A DNA stretch of 64,000 bases from assembly GCF_004348685.1 (NCBI RefSeq), contig NZ_SMKO01000017.1, positions 1 to 64,000 of the forward strand, read 5' to 3'. The notes under the pieces are model-generated. The model ran no database searches. It had not been told where the DNA came from and saw only the letters and a program-made list of their open reading frames with translations. Positions 40,203 through 49,004 of the stretch are shown here, piece by piece. Both the position numbers and the translations under genes were made by a program. The DNA comes from Nonomuraea deserti. Lineage in GTDB: Bacteria; Actinomycetota; Actinomycetes; Streptosporangiales; Streptosporangiaceae. The first letter of the stretch is position 1. Each line of letters begins with the position of its first letter.

Positions 40203-41883
40203 GCACATCGTGCCCTGGCCTCGGGCGGAGGCGGAGCGGTTCGTCGCCGCCGGCTACTGGGCGGGCGAGCCGCTCGGGCACCTGCTGCGCGCGGCGGCCG
40301 ACCGCTTCGCCGCCGCGCCCGCGCTGGTCGACGTGACGGCGCGCGACGGCGCGGGACTCCGACTCACCCACGCCGAGCTGGTCGAGCGCGCCGATGCCGC
40401 CGCGGTCCGGCTGCTGGACCTGGGCATCGCCCCCGGCGACCGTATCGTGGTGCAACTGGGCAACGGCTGGGAGTTCGTCGTGCTCACCCTCGCCTGCCTG
40501 CGTGCCGGCGTGGTGCCGGTGATGGCCATGCCCGCGCACCGGCGGAGCGAGCTGAGCCACCTGGCGACCCACTCCGAGGCGGTCGCGATCGCGGTGGCGG
40601 ACCGGATGCGGGACTTCGACCACCAGGCGCTCGCCCACGAGCTGGCCGCCGAGGTCCGGGCCGTGACCGGCGCCGACTGGCATGTCCTGGTCGCCGGCGA
40701 CGACGTCGGCCCGGACAGCGTCGACCTTCGCGCCCTGTGCGCCGCGAGCACGGACCCGGCGGCGGACCGCGCGCGGCTCGACGCGAACGCTCCCTCCAGC
40801 AGGGACGTGGCCGTGTTCTTGCTTTCCGGCGGAACCACCGGACTGCCCAAGCTCATCGCGCGCACCCACGACGACTACGCCTACAACGCGCGGGCCAGTG
40901 CGGAGATCGCCGCCATGGGACCGGACACGGTCTACCTGGTCAGCCTGCCCGCGGGGCACAACTTCCCGCTCGCCTGCCCCGGGATCCTCGGCACGCTGCT
41001 CGTGGGCGGCAGCGTCGTCATGCTGCCGTCACCGGAGCCCTCGCGCGCCTTCGCCACGATCGCGGCCGAGGCAGTCACGCACACCGCGCTGGTCCCTGCC
41101 GTGGCCGGGCGCTGGCTGGAGCACGCGACCGCGCACGGGGCCGCCGAGCTGGCGAGCCTGCGCGTGCTGCAGGTCGGCGGCGCCCGGCTGGCCGACGAAC
41201 TGGCGCGGCAGGTGAAACCCACGCTGGGGACGGCGCTCCAGCAGGTGTTCGGCATGGCCGAGGGGTTGCTGAACTTCACCCGGCTCGACGATCCCGACGA
41301 CGTCGTGTGCACCACCCAGGGCCGGCCGCTGTGCCCGGACGACGAGGTGCGGCTGGTCGACGAGTCCGACCGTGACGTCCCCGAAGGGGAACCTGGCTCG
41401 TTGCTCACCCGAGGCCCGTACACGCCGCGTGGCTACTACCGCGCCGCCGAGCACAACGCCCGCGCCTTCACTGCCGACGGCTGGTACCGCTCGGGCGACA
41501 TCTGCCGGCGTACGCCAGAGGGCAACCTCATCGTCGAGGGCCGGGACAAGGACATGATCAACCGCGGCGGCGAGAAGATCTCCGCCGAGGAGGTGGAGAA
41601 CCTCGTCTACCGGGTGCCCGCGGTCGGACAGGTGGCCGCAGTGGCGATGCCGGACGCCGTGCTCGGCGAGCGGGTGTGCCTTTACGTGGTGCCCCGTCCG
41701 GGGACGACCGTCACGCTTGCGGAGATCCGGGAAACCCTGGAGGGCATCGGGGTGGCCCGTTTCAAGCTGCCCGAGCGTCTGGTGATCGTCGATGAACTGG
41801 TCTCGACCAAGGTGGGGAAGATCGACAAGAAGGCGCTGCGCGCGGACATCGCGAAGCGCCTGGCGACGGGGGCCGGCGCGTGA
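40183..41883 (+). CDS. Aryl-AMP ligase (salicylate/2,3-dihydroxybenzoate type)
   Basis: A 566-residue adenylate-forming enzyme of the EntE/DhbE branch. The P-loop SGGTTGLPKL (215-224) and the aryl-acid pocket motif PAGHNFPLACPG, with His259-Asn260 matching the HN pair of DhbE that contacts the 2-hydroxyl, support a hydroxybenzoate substrate. Also GYYRAAEHNARAFTADGWYRSGD and the final catalytic Lys546 in KVGKIDKKALR. It activates the acid to acyl-AMP; in the sdg pathway this feeds CoA transfer. No aryl carrier protein or NRPS is nearby, so catabolism is likelier than siderophore synthesis. Overlaps the preceding gene by 20 nt; GAGGAGG upstream. Confidence 0.85.
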   Translation: MPSLINEHIVPWPRAEAERFVAAGYWAGEPLGHLLRAAADRFAAAPALVDVTARDGAGLRLTHAELVERADAAAVRLLDLGIAPGDRIVVQLGNGWEFVVLTLACLRAGVVPVMAMPAHRRSELSHLATHSEAVAIAVADRMRDFDHQALAHELAAEVRAVTGADWHVLVAGDDVGPDSVDLRALCAASTDPAADRARLDANAPSSRDVAVFLLSGGTTGLPKLIARTHDDYAYNARASAEIAAMGPDTVYLVSLPAGHNFPLACPGILGTLLVGGSVVMLPSPEPSRAFATIAAEAVTHTALVPAVAGRWLEHATAHGAAELASLRVLQVGGARLADELARQVKPTLGTALQQVFGMAEGLLNFTRLDDPDDVVCTTQGRPLCPDDEVRLVDESDRDVPEGEPGSLLTRGPYTPRGYYRAAEHNARAFTADGWYRSGDICRRTPEGNLIVEGRDKDMINRGGEKISAEEVENLVYRVPAVGQVAAVAMPDAVLGERVCLYVVPRPGTTVTLAEIRETLEGIGVARFKLPERLVIVDELVSTKVGKIDKKALRADIAKRLATGAGA

Positions 41884-41962
41884 CCGCCCGGCGCGACCCG
41901 CCGCTCCCTTTTCCGTGAACTGCTCGCAGCCCTTACCGGGTAACGAACCCGCGGACGCAGGA

Positions 41963-41998
41963 GCACCGCCGGCATGCTCGCTGGCATGCCGGCGGTGC
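41963..41998. terminator. Perfect bidirectional hairpin
   Basis: GCACCGCCGGCATGC (41963-41977) pairs fully with GCATGCCGGCGGTGC (41984-41998) around a 6-nt loop, between the converging aryl-AMP ligase and transporter genes. No T run. Confidence 0.85.
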
Positions 41999-42005
41999 AC
42001 ATCGG

Positions 42006-43382
42006 TCATGGCCGCGCTGACGCGCTGTCCCGGGTCGGGACGCTGATGCCGCGTCGGTGCGCCGCGACCGCGCGCAGGCGCGGGACGGCGGCGATGAACA
42101 CCGTGCCGAGCAGCGCGGGAAGCACGAATCCGTAGAAGTTCCACTGGAAACCGAGGCCGGAGCCGAGCAGCCATCCGCCGAGCAGCGGACCGAGGACCGC
42201 GCCCAGCCTGCCGACGCCCAGTGACCAGCCGAGGGCGGTGGCGCGGCTCGCCGAGGGGTAGTGGGTGGCGACGAACCCGTTGACCAGGATCTGGGTGCCG
42301 ACGCTGCCCAGTCCCGCCACCGCCACACACACCATGAGCACGGCCGTGTCGAGGCGGAGACTCATGACGTACAGGCAGAGGGTCGCGGCGAGGAAGGCGC
42401 CGGCGGTCACGATCTTCGGGCCGAACCGGTCGGCGAGGAAGGACACCGCGATCGTGCCGGCGATCGCGCCGATGTTGAGCACGAGCAGGAACTGCAGCGA
42501 GGAGCCGAGCGGGTAGCCGGCCGTCCGCATGATCTGCGGTAGCCAGGTGTTCAGGCCGTAGACCAGCAGCAGGCCGCAGAAGCTGGCCGCGCCGAACAGG
42601 AGGGTCGCGGCCAGGTTGCCGCGGCGGAACAGCAGGGCGATCGCGCCGGTACGCGTGCGGGTGTGCGCGCCGTCCGAGGCGGGCTCGCCGGCCCGGCCGG
42701 TGTCGCCGGCGACCGCGTCGAGGTCGAGCCCATAGCGGACGGCCAGCGCCTCGGCCTCGGCGCGGTGGCCGTGGGCCAGCAGGAACGCGGCCGATTCTGG
42801 AAGGTACCTGATGGCGAGCGGCAGGATCAGCACGAGCGGCGCGGCGCCGATCCAGAACATCAGCCGCCACCCATGGTCGGCGATGAGTGCCAGGGCCAGA
42901 ATTGCGGCGAGGATGCCGCCCACCGAATAGCCCGAGTACATCAGCGCGTTGTAAAGGTTGCGCCGGTCGCGCGGGGCGTACTCGACGGTGAGCGCGATCG
43001 CGGTCGGCACGACACCCCCAAGCCCGATTCCGGCGACGAAGCGGAACAAGCCGAGGAGTTCGGGGGACGGGGCGAGGGCGCAGAGGATCATGGCGGCCGA
43101 GAACCAGGCCACGCTCACAATGATGATCTTGCGTCGTCCGATGGCGTCGGTGACCGCGCCGGTGACGAGCGCGCCGATGAGCATGCCGATGAGCGCGTAG
43201 CTGCCGATGGCACCCACCTGGGCGGCGGTCAGGTGCCACGATCGGTCGGCGAGCAGGCTCGGCACCACCGATCCGTAGACGATCAGGTCGTAGCCATCGA
43301 AGACGATCGTGGCGAAACAGATGGCGACGACGGGGAGGCCGCTTCCGCGGCGGACGGACGGGGGGCGTGCATTCGCGTCCAT
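42006..43382 (-). CDS. Aromatic-acid:proton symporter (MFS, AAHS family)
   Basis: A 458-residue transporter with 12 membrane segments. The first helix carries FATIVFDGYDLIVYGSVVPS, whose DGYDL is the family hallmark of aromatic acid:H+ symporters such as PcaK, BenK and GenK; the intracellular loop has GAVTDAIGRRKIII, and the second half has ADRFGPK. Expected job: uptake of benzoate-type acids that feed the neighbouring catabolic genes. It is divergent from the PaaX-like regulator with a shared 208-bp control region. ATG 43382 is preferred to GTG 43388. Confidence 0.9.
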   Translation of the reverse strand: MDANARPPSVRRGSGLPVVAICFATIVFDGYDLIVYGSVVPSLLADRSWHLTAAQVGAIGSYALIGMLIGALVTGAVTDAIGRRKIIIVSVAWFSAAMILCALAPSPELLGLFRFVAGIGLGGVVPTAIALTVEYAPRDRRNLYNALMYSGYSVGGILAAILALALIADHGWRLMFWIGAAPLVLILPLAIRYLPESAAFLLAHGHRAEAEALAVRYGLDLDAVAGDTGRAGEPASDGAHTRTRTGAIALLFRRGNLAATLLFGAASFCGLLLVYGLNTWLPQIMRTAGYPLGSSLQFLLVLNIGAIAGTIAVSFLADRFGPKIVTAGAFLAATLCLYVMSLRLDTAVLMVCVAVAGLGSVGTQILVNGFVATHYPSASRATALGWSLGVGRLGAVLGPLLGGWLLGSGLGFQWNFYGFVLPALLGTVFIAAVPRLRAVAAHRRGISVPTRDSASARP

Positions 43383-43458
43383 GGTCACTTCCAGCGAGCG
43401 AGGTCCAGCGACCCGGCCGGGACGCCGGGCAGGTGTCGCCGAAGCTACCCATACAATG

Positions 43459-43480
43459 GACGACCGTCAAGGATCTGAAA
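43459..43480 (-). promoter_or_regulatory. Shared operator-like element, copy 2 (transporter/regulator gap)
   Basis: On the minus strand: TTTCAGA (43480-43474), five bases, GACGGTCGTC (43468-43459), identical in sequence and spacing to the copy at 35477-35498. It lies 77 bp before the transporter start and about 110 bp before the PaaX-type gene, so one protein bound here could control both, including autoregulation. Confidence 0.65.
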
Positions 43481-43590
43481 CAGAATAGGCAAATAACGCG
43501 GTTGTATAGGGAGTTCAGGAGTGTCACTTGATCAACGATCGCATGCTAGCCTGTTCGACGTAATGATCTCTGATGGTTGGAGGCAAGTCG

Positions 43591-44397
43591 GTGAAGCCGC
43601 GGTCGATCGTGTTCGATCTGTTCGGCGACTACGTGCGCTACGACGACGGCGCCGCCCCGCTGCAGACGCTCACTGATGTGCTCGCCGCCTTCGACGTCCC
43701 CGAGGCGACGACCCGGGTGGTCATGTCACGGCTCCGCAAGGAAGGCTGGTTCGACACCGAGAAGCAGGGCCGTTCGACCGTCTATCGCATGACCGACCGG
43801 AGCTGGCGCCTGCTCGACGAGGGACGCAAGCGCATCTTCCAGCGCGAGCGCGAGCCGTGGGACCGACAGTGGCGGGTGGTCATCTATCACGTGCCCGAAA
43901 CCGACCGCGGGGCCCGGGAACGCGTCCGCAAGAAGCTCCGGTGGCTGGGCTTCGGGCCGCTCGCGGCCTCCACGTGGATCTCGCCGCACGAACGGCTCCA
44001 GGAGGTCGTCGCCGGACTGGCCGACGAGCCATCCGTCCGGCTCGACCTGTTGACCAGCCGCTCGCTGGGCGCCGCCTCCGACGTCGACATGGCCGGCAGG
44101 TGCTGGGATCTGAACGAGCTGCACCTGGCCCTGCTCGCCAAGCGCGACGCGTACCAGGCGCTGCTCGCCCGCCTCACCTCGGCCCCGCCACGCGGGCGAC
44201 ACGCCCTGATCGAACGCACCCGCCTCGTCCACGACTACCGCATGCTGCCCTTCGACGACCCCGACCTGCCGCTGGAGCTGGTGCCCGCCGGCTGGGTCGG
44301 CCGCGATGTCCACGACCTCTTCCTCGACCTGCACGAACGCCTCCGCCCCGAAGCGGAGCAGTTCTGTGCCTCCCTGGGCATCGGCCCCCTGCGCTGA
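43591..44397 (+). CDS. PaaX-family transcriptional regulator
   Basis: A 268-residue regulator. The N-terminal HTH domain (about 1-70) begins KPRSIVFDLFGDYVRYDDG, then FDVPEATTRVVMSRLRKEGW and DTEKQGRSTVYRMTD. The central and C-terminal domains include WRVVIYHVPETDRGARERVR, then LRWLGFGPLAASTWISPHER, as in PaaX. PaaX represses phenylacetate genes and is relieved by phenylacetyl-CoA; by analogy this protein may sense an aryl-CoA such as salicylyl-CoA. GTG 43591 with GGAGG seven bases upstream gives the family start; the frame opens six codons earlier. It is divergent from the transporter. Confidence 0.88.
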   Translation: MKPRSIVFDLFGDYVRYDDGAAPLQTLTDVLAAFDVPEATTRVVMSRLRKEGWFDTEKQGRSTVYRMTDRSWRLLDEGRKRIFQREREPWDRQWRVVIYHVPETDRGARERVRKKLRWLGFGPLAASTWISPHERLQEVVAGLADEPSVRLDLLTSRSLGAASDVDMAGRCWDLNELHLALLAKRDAYQALLARLTSAPPRGRHALIERTRLVHDYRMLPFDDPDLPLELVPAGWVGRDVHDLFLDLHERLRPEAEQFCASLGIGPLR

Positions 44398-44448
44398 CGC
44401 CCCCGCGGTCGGCCTGTCGGCCGCACCCAGAACGGGAGCGTGGGGAGG

Positions 44449-45216
44449 TCACGCCTCCAGGATGACGCGGGCCACGAGGTCGGGGTCGTCGCTCATCGGC
44501 ACGTGGCCGCACCCCTTCAGCAGCTTGACCCGCTGCCCCGACCAGCGGGCCGCCCGCACCGCCTGGCGGCGCAGCAGGAGCCGGTCGTGCTCGCCCCACG
44601 CGATCGAGATGGGCGACTTCGGCGGCGCGGGCGGCATCAGCCCGGAGAACGACTCCAGCGTCTCGTCGAAACCGCTCGCCCGGCCCAGCGCCTGCGTGGC
44701 CGCGATCAGCGCCGTCGGCGACAGCCGGGACGGGTGGGCGACCAGCACACCGGCCGACACGGCCCGCAACATCGGGTTCTCCGCCGTCCTGACGACCTGC
44801 CCCTGCGGCATCGCCCTGGCCGAGGCCCGCAGGGCACGCAGCACCGACTGGCAGTAGACCAGCTCGGAACGCGACCAGAAACCCGCCGGCGACAGCGCGG
44901 TGGCCGTGCGTACGACGCCGCGCGAGGCCAGCTCGAGCGCGATGTAGCCGCCGAGCGAATTGCCCGCCACGTGCGGCTCGCGCACGCCGAGCAGCGCGCA
45001 GAACGACTCGACCGCGTCGGCCAGCGACTCGGCGGTGTAGGGGATGCCCTCGGGCAGCCCCGGCGAGGCGCCGAACCCGGGCAGGTCGAGCGCGATCACC
45101 GTGCGGGCGGCGGCCAGCCTGTCGATCACCGGAGTCCACGCCTGCCAGTGGTGACCGATGCCGTGGATGAGGATCAGCGGCGCGCCGGCGCCCCGTCGTT
45201 CGAAGGCCAGCTCCAT
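44449..45216 (-). CDS. Alpha/beta-fold hydrolase
   Basis: A 255-residue hydrolase. Oxyanion segment PLILIHGIGHHWQAW (about 13-27), nucleophile elbow GNSLGGYIALELASRG with the serine in NSLGG (about 98), acid strand SPISIAWGEHDRLLLRRQ, and catalytic His in KGCGHVPMSDDPD. Similar proteins act as esterases, C-C hydrolases or haloperoxidase-like enzymes; the substrate is unknown. It converges on the PaaX gene and is 16 bp downstream of the phosphatase gene on the same strand, so it may belong to that transcript rather than to the aromatic-acid island. Confidence 0.85.
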   Translation of the reverse strand: MELAFERRGAGAPLILIHGIGHHWQAWTPVIDRLAAARTVIALDLPGFGASPGLPEGIPYTAESLADAVESFCALLGVREPHVAGNSLGGYIALELASRGVVRTATALSPAGFWSRSELVYCQSVLRALRASARAMPQGQVVRTAENPMLRAVSAGVLVAHPSRLSPTALIAATQALGRASGFDETLESFSGLMPPAPPKSPISIAWGEHDRLLLRRQAVRAARWSGQRVKLLKGCGHVPMSDDPDLVARVILEA

Positions 45217-45232
45217 CCGCCCAGTGAATCAC

Positions 45233-47455
45233 TCACCTGCTGCGCGTGGGAATCTCGAACCAGACGGCTTTGCCTTCCCTGGTAGGTCGCGACCCCCAGC
45301 GTCTGGCCAGCTGATCGACCAGGTAAAGGCCGCGCCCGCCCTCGTCGTTCTCGCCCGCGCTGCGGATGCGGGGCAGGCGGAGATCCTGGTCGAACACCTC
45401 GACCCAGACCGACTCCTCTCCCCTGCGCAGCCGCAGCGTGAACTCCTTGTCTCCGACCACCTCGTCATCGAGGCCCGGCACGTCCCACGACTCCTCGAAC
45501 GGCAGCGGCGGGCCCTCCACGACCAGCTCCCTGCGCGGCACGCTGGAGGTGGCGGCGTGCAGCACGACGTTGGTCACGACCTCGGAGACGAGCAGGCAGG
45601 CCAGCTCAGCGCGCTCTTCCGGGACGTTCCAGCCCGCGAACGCCTCCGACGCCATGCGCCGCGCCTCACCCACCATGATCGGCTGGGCGGGGAACGTGCG
45701 CTCCTCGACGTCGAGATCGACGTCGCTGGAGCGGACCACGAGGATCGCCATGTCGTCGTCGATCTCGCCGGGCACCGCGACCGTGGCGACGTCGGCGATG
45801 CGCTCGGCCTCGGCCCCGGACATCTTGGTCAGCGCCTCGCAGAGCACCCCGAGCGTCTCCTCCTCGCTCGGCGGACGCCCGTCGCGACCGGGACGGCGGT
45901 CGACGAGGCCGTCGGTGTAGAGCAGCAGCGCCGCGCCCGGCGGGAGGGTGCGGGTCTCCTCCTTGTAGACCAGGTCGGCGTGCAGGCCCTTGGCGCGCAC
46001 CCCGAGCGGCTGGCCGACCTCCTCGATGTCGAGCTCGACACACTGGCCGTCGACGAGCAGCAGCGGCGGCGCGTGGCCGGCGTTGGCGAAGGACAGCTGG
46101 CGCGACCAGGCGTCGTAGACGAGGTACTGGCAGGTCACGATGGGCGGGATGCTGATGTCGGCGCCGTTGTCGTCCTGCTCGGGCGTGGCGATGATGCGGG
46201 TCCACTCGTCGAGCCTGGCCAGGATGTCGGCGGGCGACTTGTCGTCCTGCGCGAACGCCCGCAGGGCGGCCCTGAGCTGCCCCATGACGGCCGCCGCCTT
46301 GGCGCCCCTGCCCTCGACGTCGCCGATCACGATGCCGACGCGGCCGGCCGACAGCGGGATCACGTCGTACCAGTCGCCGCCCACCTGGGTCTGGATGCCC
46401 TGCCCGTGGGAGGCCAGCGGGGCGGCAGGGTAGTAGCGCACCGCGATCTGCAGGCCGTCGAGCTGCGGCAGCGCCCTGGGCAGCAGGTGTTTCTGGAACG
46501 ACTCCGCGGTGTGGCGCTCCTCCTCGAACAGCAGCGCGTTGTCGATCGCGAGCGCGACCCTGGTGGCGATGGCCCCCACGAAGTCACGGTCGAAGGCGTC
46601 GTAGTGAGGGCTGCGCCGGTCGGTCAGGTTGGACAGGCCGAGGTACATCAGCCCCAGCATCTCGCCGCGCACCAGCAGGGGGGCGACGATGGCCGAGGTC
46701 ATGCCGATCTCGCCGCACAGCCGCGCGCTGCTCTCGGTGGGGGCGGGGAAACTGCTGTTGGAGAAGTCTTCGACCAGGATGGTCTCCTGGCGGCGCAGCG
46801 CGGTGTCGGCGTAGTGGCCGGAGGGGTAGCGGATCTCCGCGCCCACCGGCTTCCATGTGCCCAACGGGGGCGCCCACCCCTGCACGTGCTGCGAGACCCG
46901 GCGGACCAGCCGATCGCCCTCTGTCAACTCGATGAAGCAGTGGTCGGCGAACTGCGGGACCAGCATCTCGGCCACGCGCTTGAGCGTCTCTTCGACGTAG
47001 AGGGAGCCGGCCAGCCGCTCGCCGATGCGCTCCAGCAGCCCGAACCGGTCCTTCTCGCGCTCGTTGCTGCGCAGCGCCTCGCGGGCGAGGATGACGATGC
47101 CCGTCACCGAGCCCGACTCGTGGCGCAGCGGCACGGCCTGGGCGCGGACGTAGACGATGGTGCCGTCGCCGCGCCGGACGTCGAACGTGCCCTCCCACAC
47201 GCCGCCCTTGAGCACGTGCTTGGCCAGCTCGATGGCGAGCGGGTGGTCCTTCTCCATGATCCCGAGGGACAGGACGGAGGTGTCACGCGCCGACGTCGCG
47301 ACCGTGTGGCCGAAGAGCTTCTCGGCGAACGGGTTCCAGTAGAGCAGGTTGCTGAAACGGTCGGTGACGACCACCGCCATCTCAGCGTGGTCGAGCACGG
47401 ACCCGGCGCCAAGGTGATCAGCCGTTTCCTGTGACAGATCCCCCCATCGCTTCAT
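45233..47455 (-). CDS. PAS-GAF-PP2C phosphatase with anti-sigma-like ATPase domain
   Basis: A 740-residue signalling protein. PAS domain (about 20-130; MAVVVTDRFSNLLYWNPFAE), GAF domain (about 150-310), SpoIIE-type PP2C phosphatase (about 325-550; GGDWYDVIPLSAGRVGIVIG and GDVEGRGAKAA, later YTDGLVDRRPG and DDDMAILVVR), and a GHKL ATPase domain at the end (about 585-740; ELACLLVSEVVTNVVLHA, then ENDEGGRGLYLVDQLARRWG). The phosphatase would dephosphorylate an anti-anti-sigma protein while the ATPase domain acts like an RsbW kinase. The STAS protein at 58793 is a possible partner. ATG 47455 after GAGGAG. Confidence 0.9.
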   Translation of the reverse strand: MKRWGDLSQETADHLGAGSVLDHAEMAVVVTDRFSNLLYWNPFAEKLFGHTVATSARDTSVLSLGIMEKDHPLAIELAKHVLKGGVWEGTFDVRRGDGTIVYVRAQAVPLRHESGSVTGIVILAREALRSNEREKDRFGLLERIGERLAGSLYVEETLKRVAEMLVPQFADHCFIELTEGDRLVRRVSQHVQGWAPPLGTWKPVGAEIRYPSGHYADTALRRQETILVEDFSNSSFPAPTESSARLCGEIGMTSAIVAPLLVRGEMLGLMYLGLSNLTDRRSPHYDAFDRDFVGAIATRVALAIDNALLFEEERHTAESFQKHLLPRALPQLDGLQIAVRYYPAAPLASHGQGIQTQVGGDWYDVIPLSAGRVGIVIGDVEGRGAKAAAVMGQLRAALRAFAQDDKSPADILARLDEWTRIIATPEQDDNGADISIPPIVTCQYLVYDAWSRQLSFANAGHAPPLLLVDGQCVELDIEEVGQPLGVRAKGLHADLVYKEETRTLPPGAALLLYTDGLVDRRPGRDGRPPSEEETLGVLCEALTKMSGAEAERIADVATVAVPGEIDDDMAILVVRSSDVDLDVEERTFPAQPIMVGEARRMASEAFAGWNVPEERAELACLLVSEVVTNVVLHAATSSVPRRELVVEGPPLPFEESWDVPGLDDEVVGDKEFTLRLRRGEESVWVEVFDQDLRLPRIRSAGENDEGGRGLYLVDQLARRWGSRPTREGKAVWFEIPTRSR

Positions 47456-47578
47456 CCGGCGACCACTCCTCGGGGTGGCGTGTCTGCAAAGCGGACCACG
47501 GGCGCTCCTGCAACAGTCTTGGCCAGGGGAGAGTGGAGGGCCTCCCAGATGGGATTCAACCAAGCAGCCGCGCGCGCG

Positions 47579-48283
47579 TCAGCGCTTGGAGACAAAAACG
47601 TGCGCGGCGACATCACGCGGAAGCTCCGCGGGAGTGTCGTCACTGTCACCGTCACCTGTCACCCGCACACCATCGTCGCTCGCCGCGAGCGTCACCTCGC
47701 GTCCGGGTTGTATCCCAACTTGCTTGAGTTTAAGCATCACAGCGGGATCGCTTTGCACTTGTTCGCTAATTCGGCGGATGACGACGGGCGTCTCCCTGGC
47801 CCCCGCGACGTCGCACATCGTGGTCAGCGCGCTGTCGCCGGACTCGGCCGCCTCTCTGGCGCCCAGCTCGGCGAGCCCGGGGATGGGGTTGCCGTGCGGG
47901 CAGACCGTGGGATTGTCGAGCAGCGTCACCAGGCGCGACTCCACGGACTCCGACATGACGTGCTCCCAGCGGCACGCCTCGATGTGCACCTCTTCCCACG
48001 GAAGCCCGATCACCTGGGTGAGCAGGCACTCCGCGAGGCGGTGCTTGCGCATCACCCGGGTGGCCAGCGTGCGCCCCAGCTCGGTCATGGACAGGTGCCG
48101 GTCGCCCTCGACGCGGACGAGGCCGTCACGCTCCATGCGCGCGACGGTCTGGCTCACGGTGGGGCCGCTCTGCTGGAGACGCTCCGCGATTCGGGCACGG
48201 AGCGGGACGATGCCCTCCTCCTCGAGCTCGTAAATCGTGCGGAGATACATCTCCGTGGTGTCGATCAGGCCGTGTGCGGTCAA
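47579..48283 (-). CDS. ideR: Iron-dependent repressor, DtxR/IdeR family
   Basis: A 234-residue metal-sensing repressor. The winged HTH contains LIDTTEMYLRTIYELEEEGI, then IAERLQQSGPTVSQTVARME and RDGLVRVEGDRHL. Metal ligands of IdeR are visible: Met12, Cys104-Glu107-His108 in EACRWEHVMSESVE, plus His81 and His100. The third SH3-like domain (from about 150) is present. IdeR with Fe2+ represses siderophore and uptake genes and activates storage; manganese specificity is less likely given the cysteine. TTG start with GGGAGGAC four bases upstream. Divergent from udgX. Confidence 0.9.
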   Translation of the reverse strand: MTAHGLIDTTEMYLRTIYELEEEGIVPLRARIAERLQQSGPTVSQTVARMERDGLVRVEGDRHLSMTELGRTLATRVMRKHRLAECLLTQVIGLPWEEVHIEACRWEHVMSESVESRLVTLLDNPTVCPHGNPIPGLAELGAREAAESGDSALTTMCDVAGARETPVVIRRISEQVQSDPAVMLKLKQVGIQPGREVTLAASDDGVRVTGDGDSDDTPAELPRDVAAHVFVSKR

Positions 48284-48385
48284 GGCAGTCCTCCCAACTG
48301 AATGCTACGCCGGTCGTGGCGGGGACTGGGCCCGTCCGCAGCGGGCACAGGAGTCACGAGAAGCCTATGGGGAGAACGACCGACG

Positions 48386-49003
48386 ATGGTTATGGACGGC
48401 AACACTGGAGCGGCCCGGTTCCTTCCCGAGCGGCTCGATCTCGACGCCCTGCGCAAAGCCGCGGCCCGCTGCGAGGGCTGCGACCTCTACCGCGACGCCA
48501 CCCGGACCGTGTTCGGCGAGGGGCCGAGGCAGGCGGCGTTCATGCTCGTCGGCGAGCAGCCGGGCGATCAGGAGGACCGGCAGGGGCACCCGTTCGTGGG
48601 CCCGGCGGGCCGGGTCCTGGACAGAGGGCTGCAGGAGGCGGGAATCGCGCGGGACTCCGTGTACCTCACCAACGCCGTCAAACACTTCTCTTTCACGCCG
48701 AGGGGCAAGCGGCGGATCCACCAGAAGCCGACGGCCGCCGAGATCGACGCGTGCCGGCCGTGGCTCGACGCCGAGCTGGCCGTGGTGCGGCCCAGGGTGG
48801 TCGTGGTGCTCGGCGCGACGGCGGCCAGGGCGCTGCTGGGGCGCGAGTTCCGGGTGACCAGGCACCGGGGCGAGCCGGTGCCGCTCGGCGACGCGCTCGC
48901 GGTGGCCACCGTCCATCCGTCGGCGGTGCTGCGGGCGCCCGACAGGGAGGACGCGTACGAGGGGTTCCTGGCGGACCTGCGGGCCGCCGCCGGCGCCGCC
49001 TGA
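48386..49003 (+). CDS. udgX: UdgX, uracil-DNA cross-linking glycosylase
   Basis: A 205-residue member of the uracil-DNA glycosylase superfamily. Motif A GEQPGDQEDRQGHPFVGPAG (56-75) and motif B VHPSAVLR (176-183) are in place, with cysteines C29, C32 and C123 for the Fe-S cluster. The loop GKRRIHQKP (107-115) carries KRRIH, the signature of UdgX, whose histidine forms a covalent bond with the abasic sugar after uracil removal, instead of releasing it. ATG 48386 with GGGGAGA upstream; ATG 48392 also possible. It protects the site during repair and is a mycobacterial/streptomycete specialty. Confidence 0.92.
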   Translation: MVMDGNTGAARFLPERLDLDALRKAAARCEGCDLYRDATRTVFGEGPRQAAFMLVGEQPGDQEDRQGHPFVGPAGRVLDRGLQEAGIARDSVYLTNAVKHFSFTPRGKRRIHQKPTAAEIDACRPWLDAELAVVRPRVVVVLGATAARALLGREFRVTRHRGEPVPLGDALAVATVHPSAVLRAPDREDAYEGFLADLRAAAGAA

Positions 49004-49004
49004 C

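Noticed and set aside
40183-41883. Siderophore biosynthesis (EntE-type gene) linked to the IdeR regulator
   Set aside because: No isochorismate enzymes, aryl carrier protein or NRPS in the window; neighbours are catabolic and include an aromatic-acid importer.
45158-47434. Very long plus-strand frame (758 codons) opposite the PP2C phosphatase
   Set aside because: Composition is the antisense of a high-GC gene; no motifs, whereas the minus strand shows PAS, GAF, PP2C and ATPase motifs.
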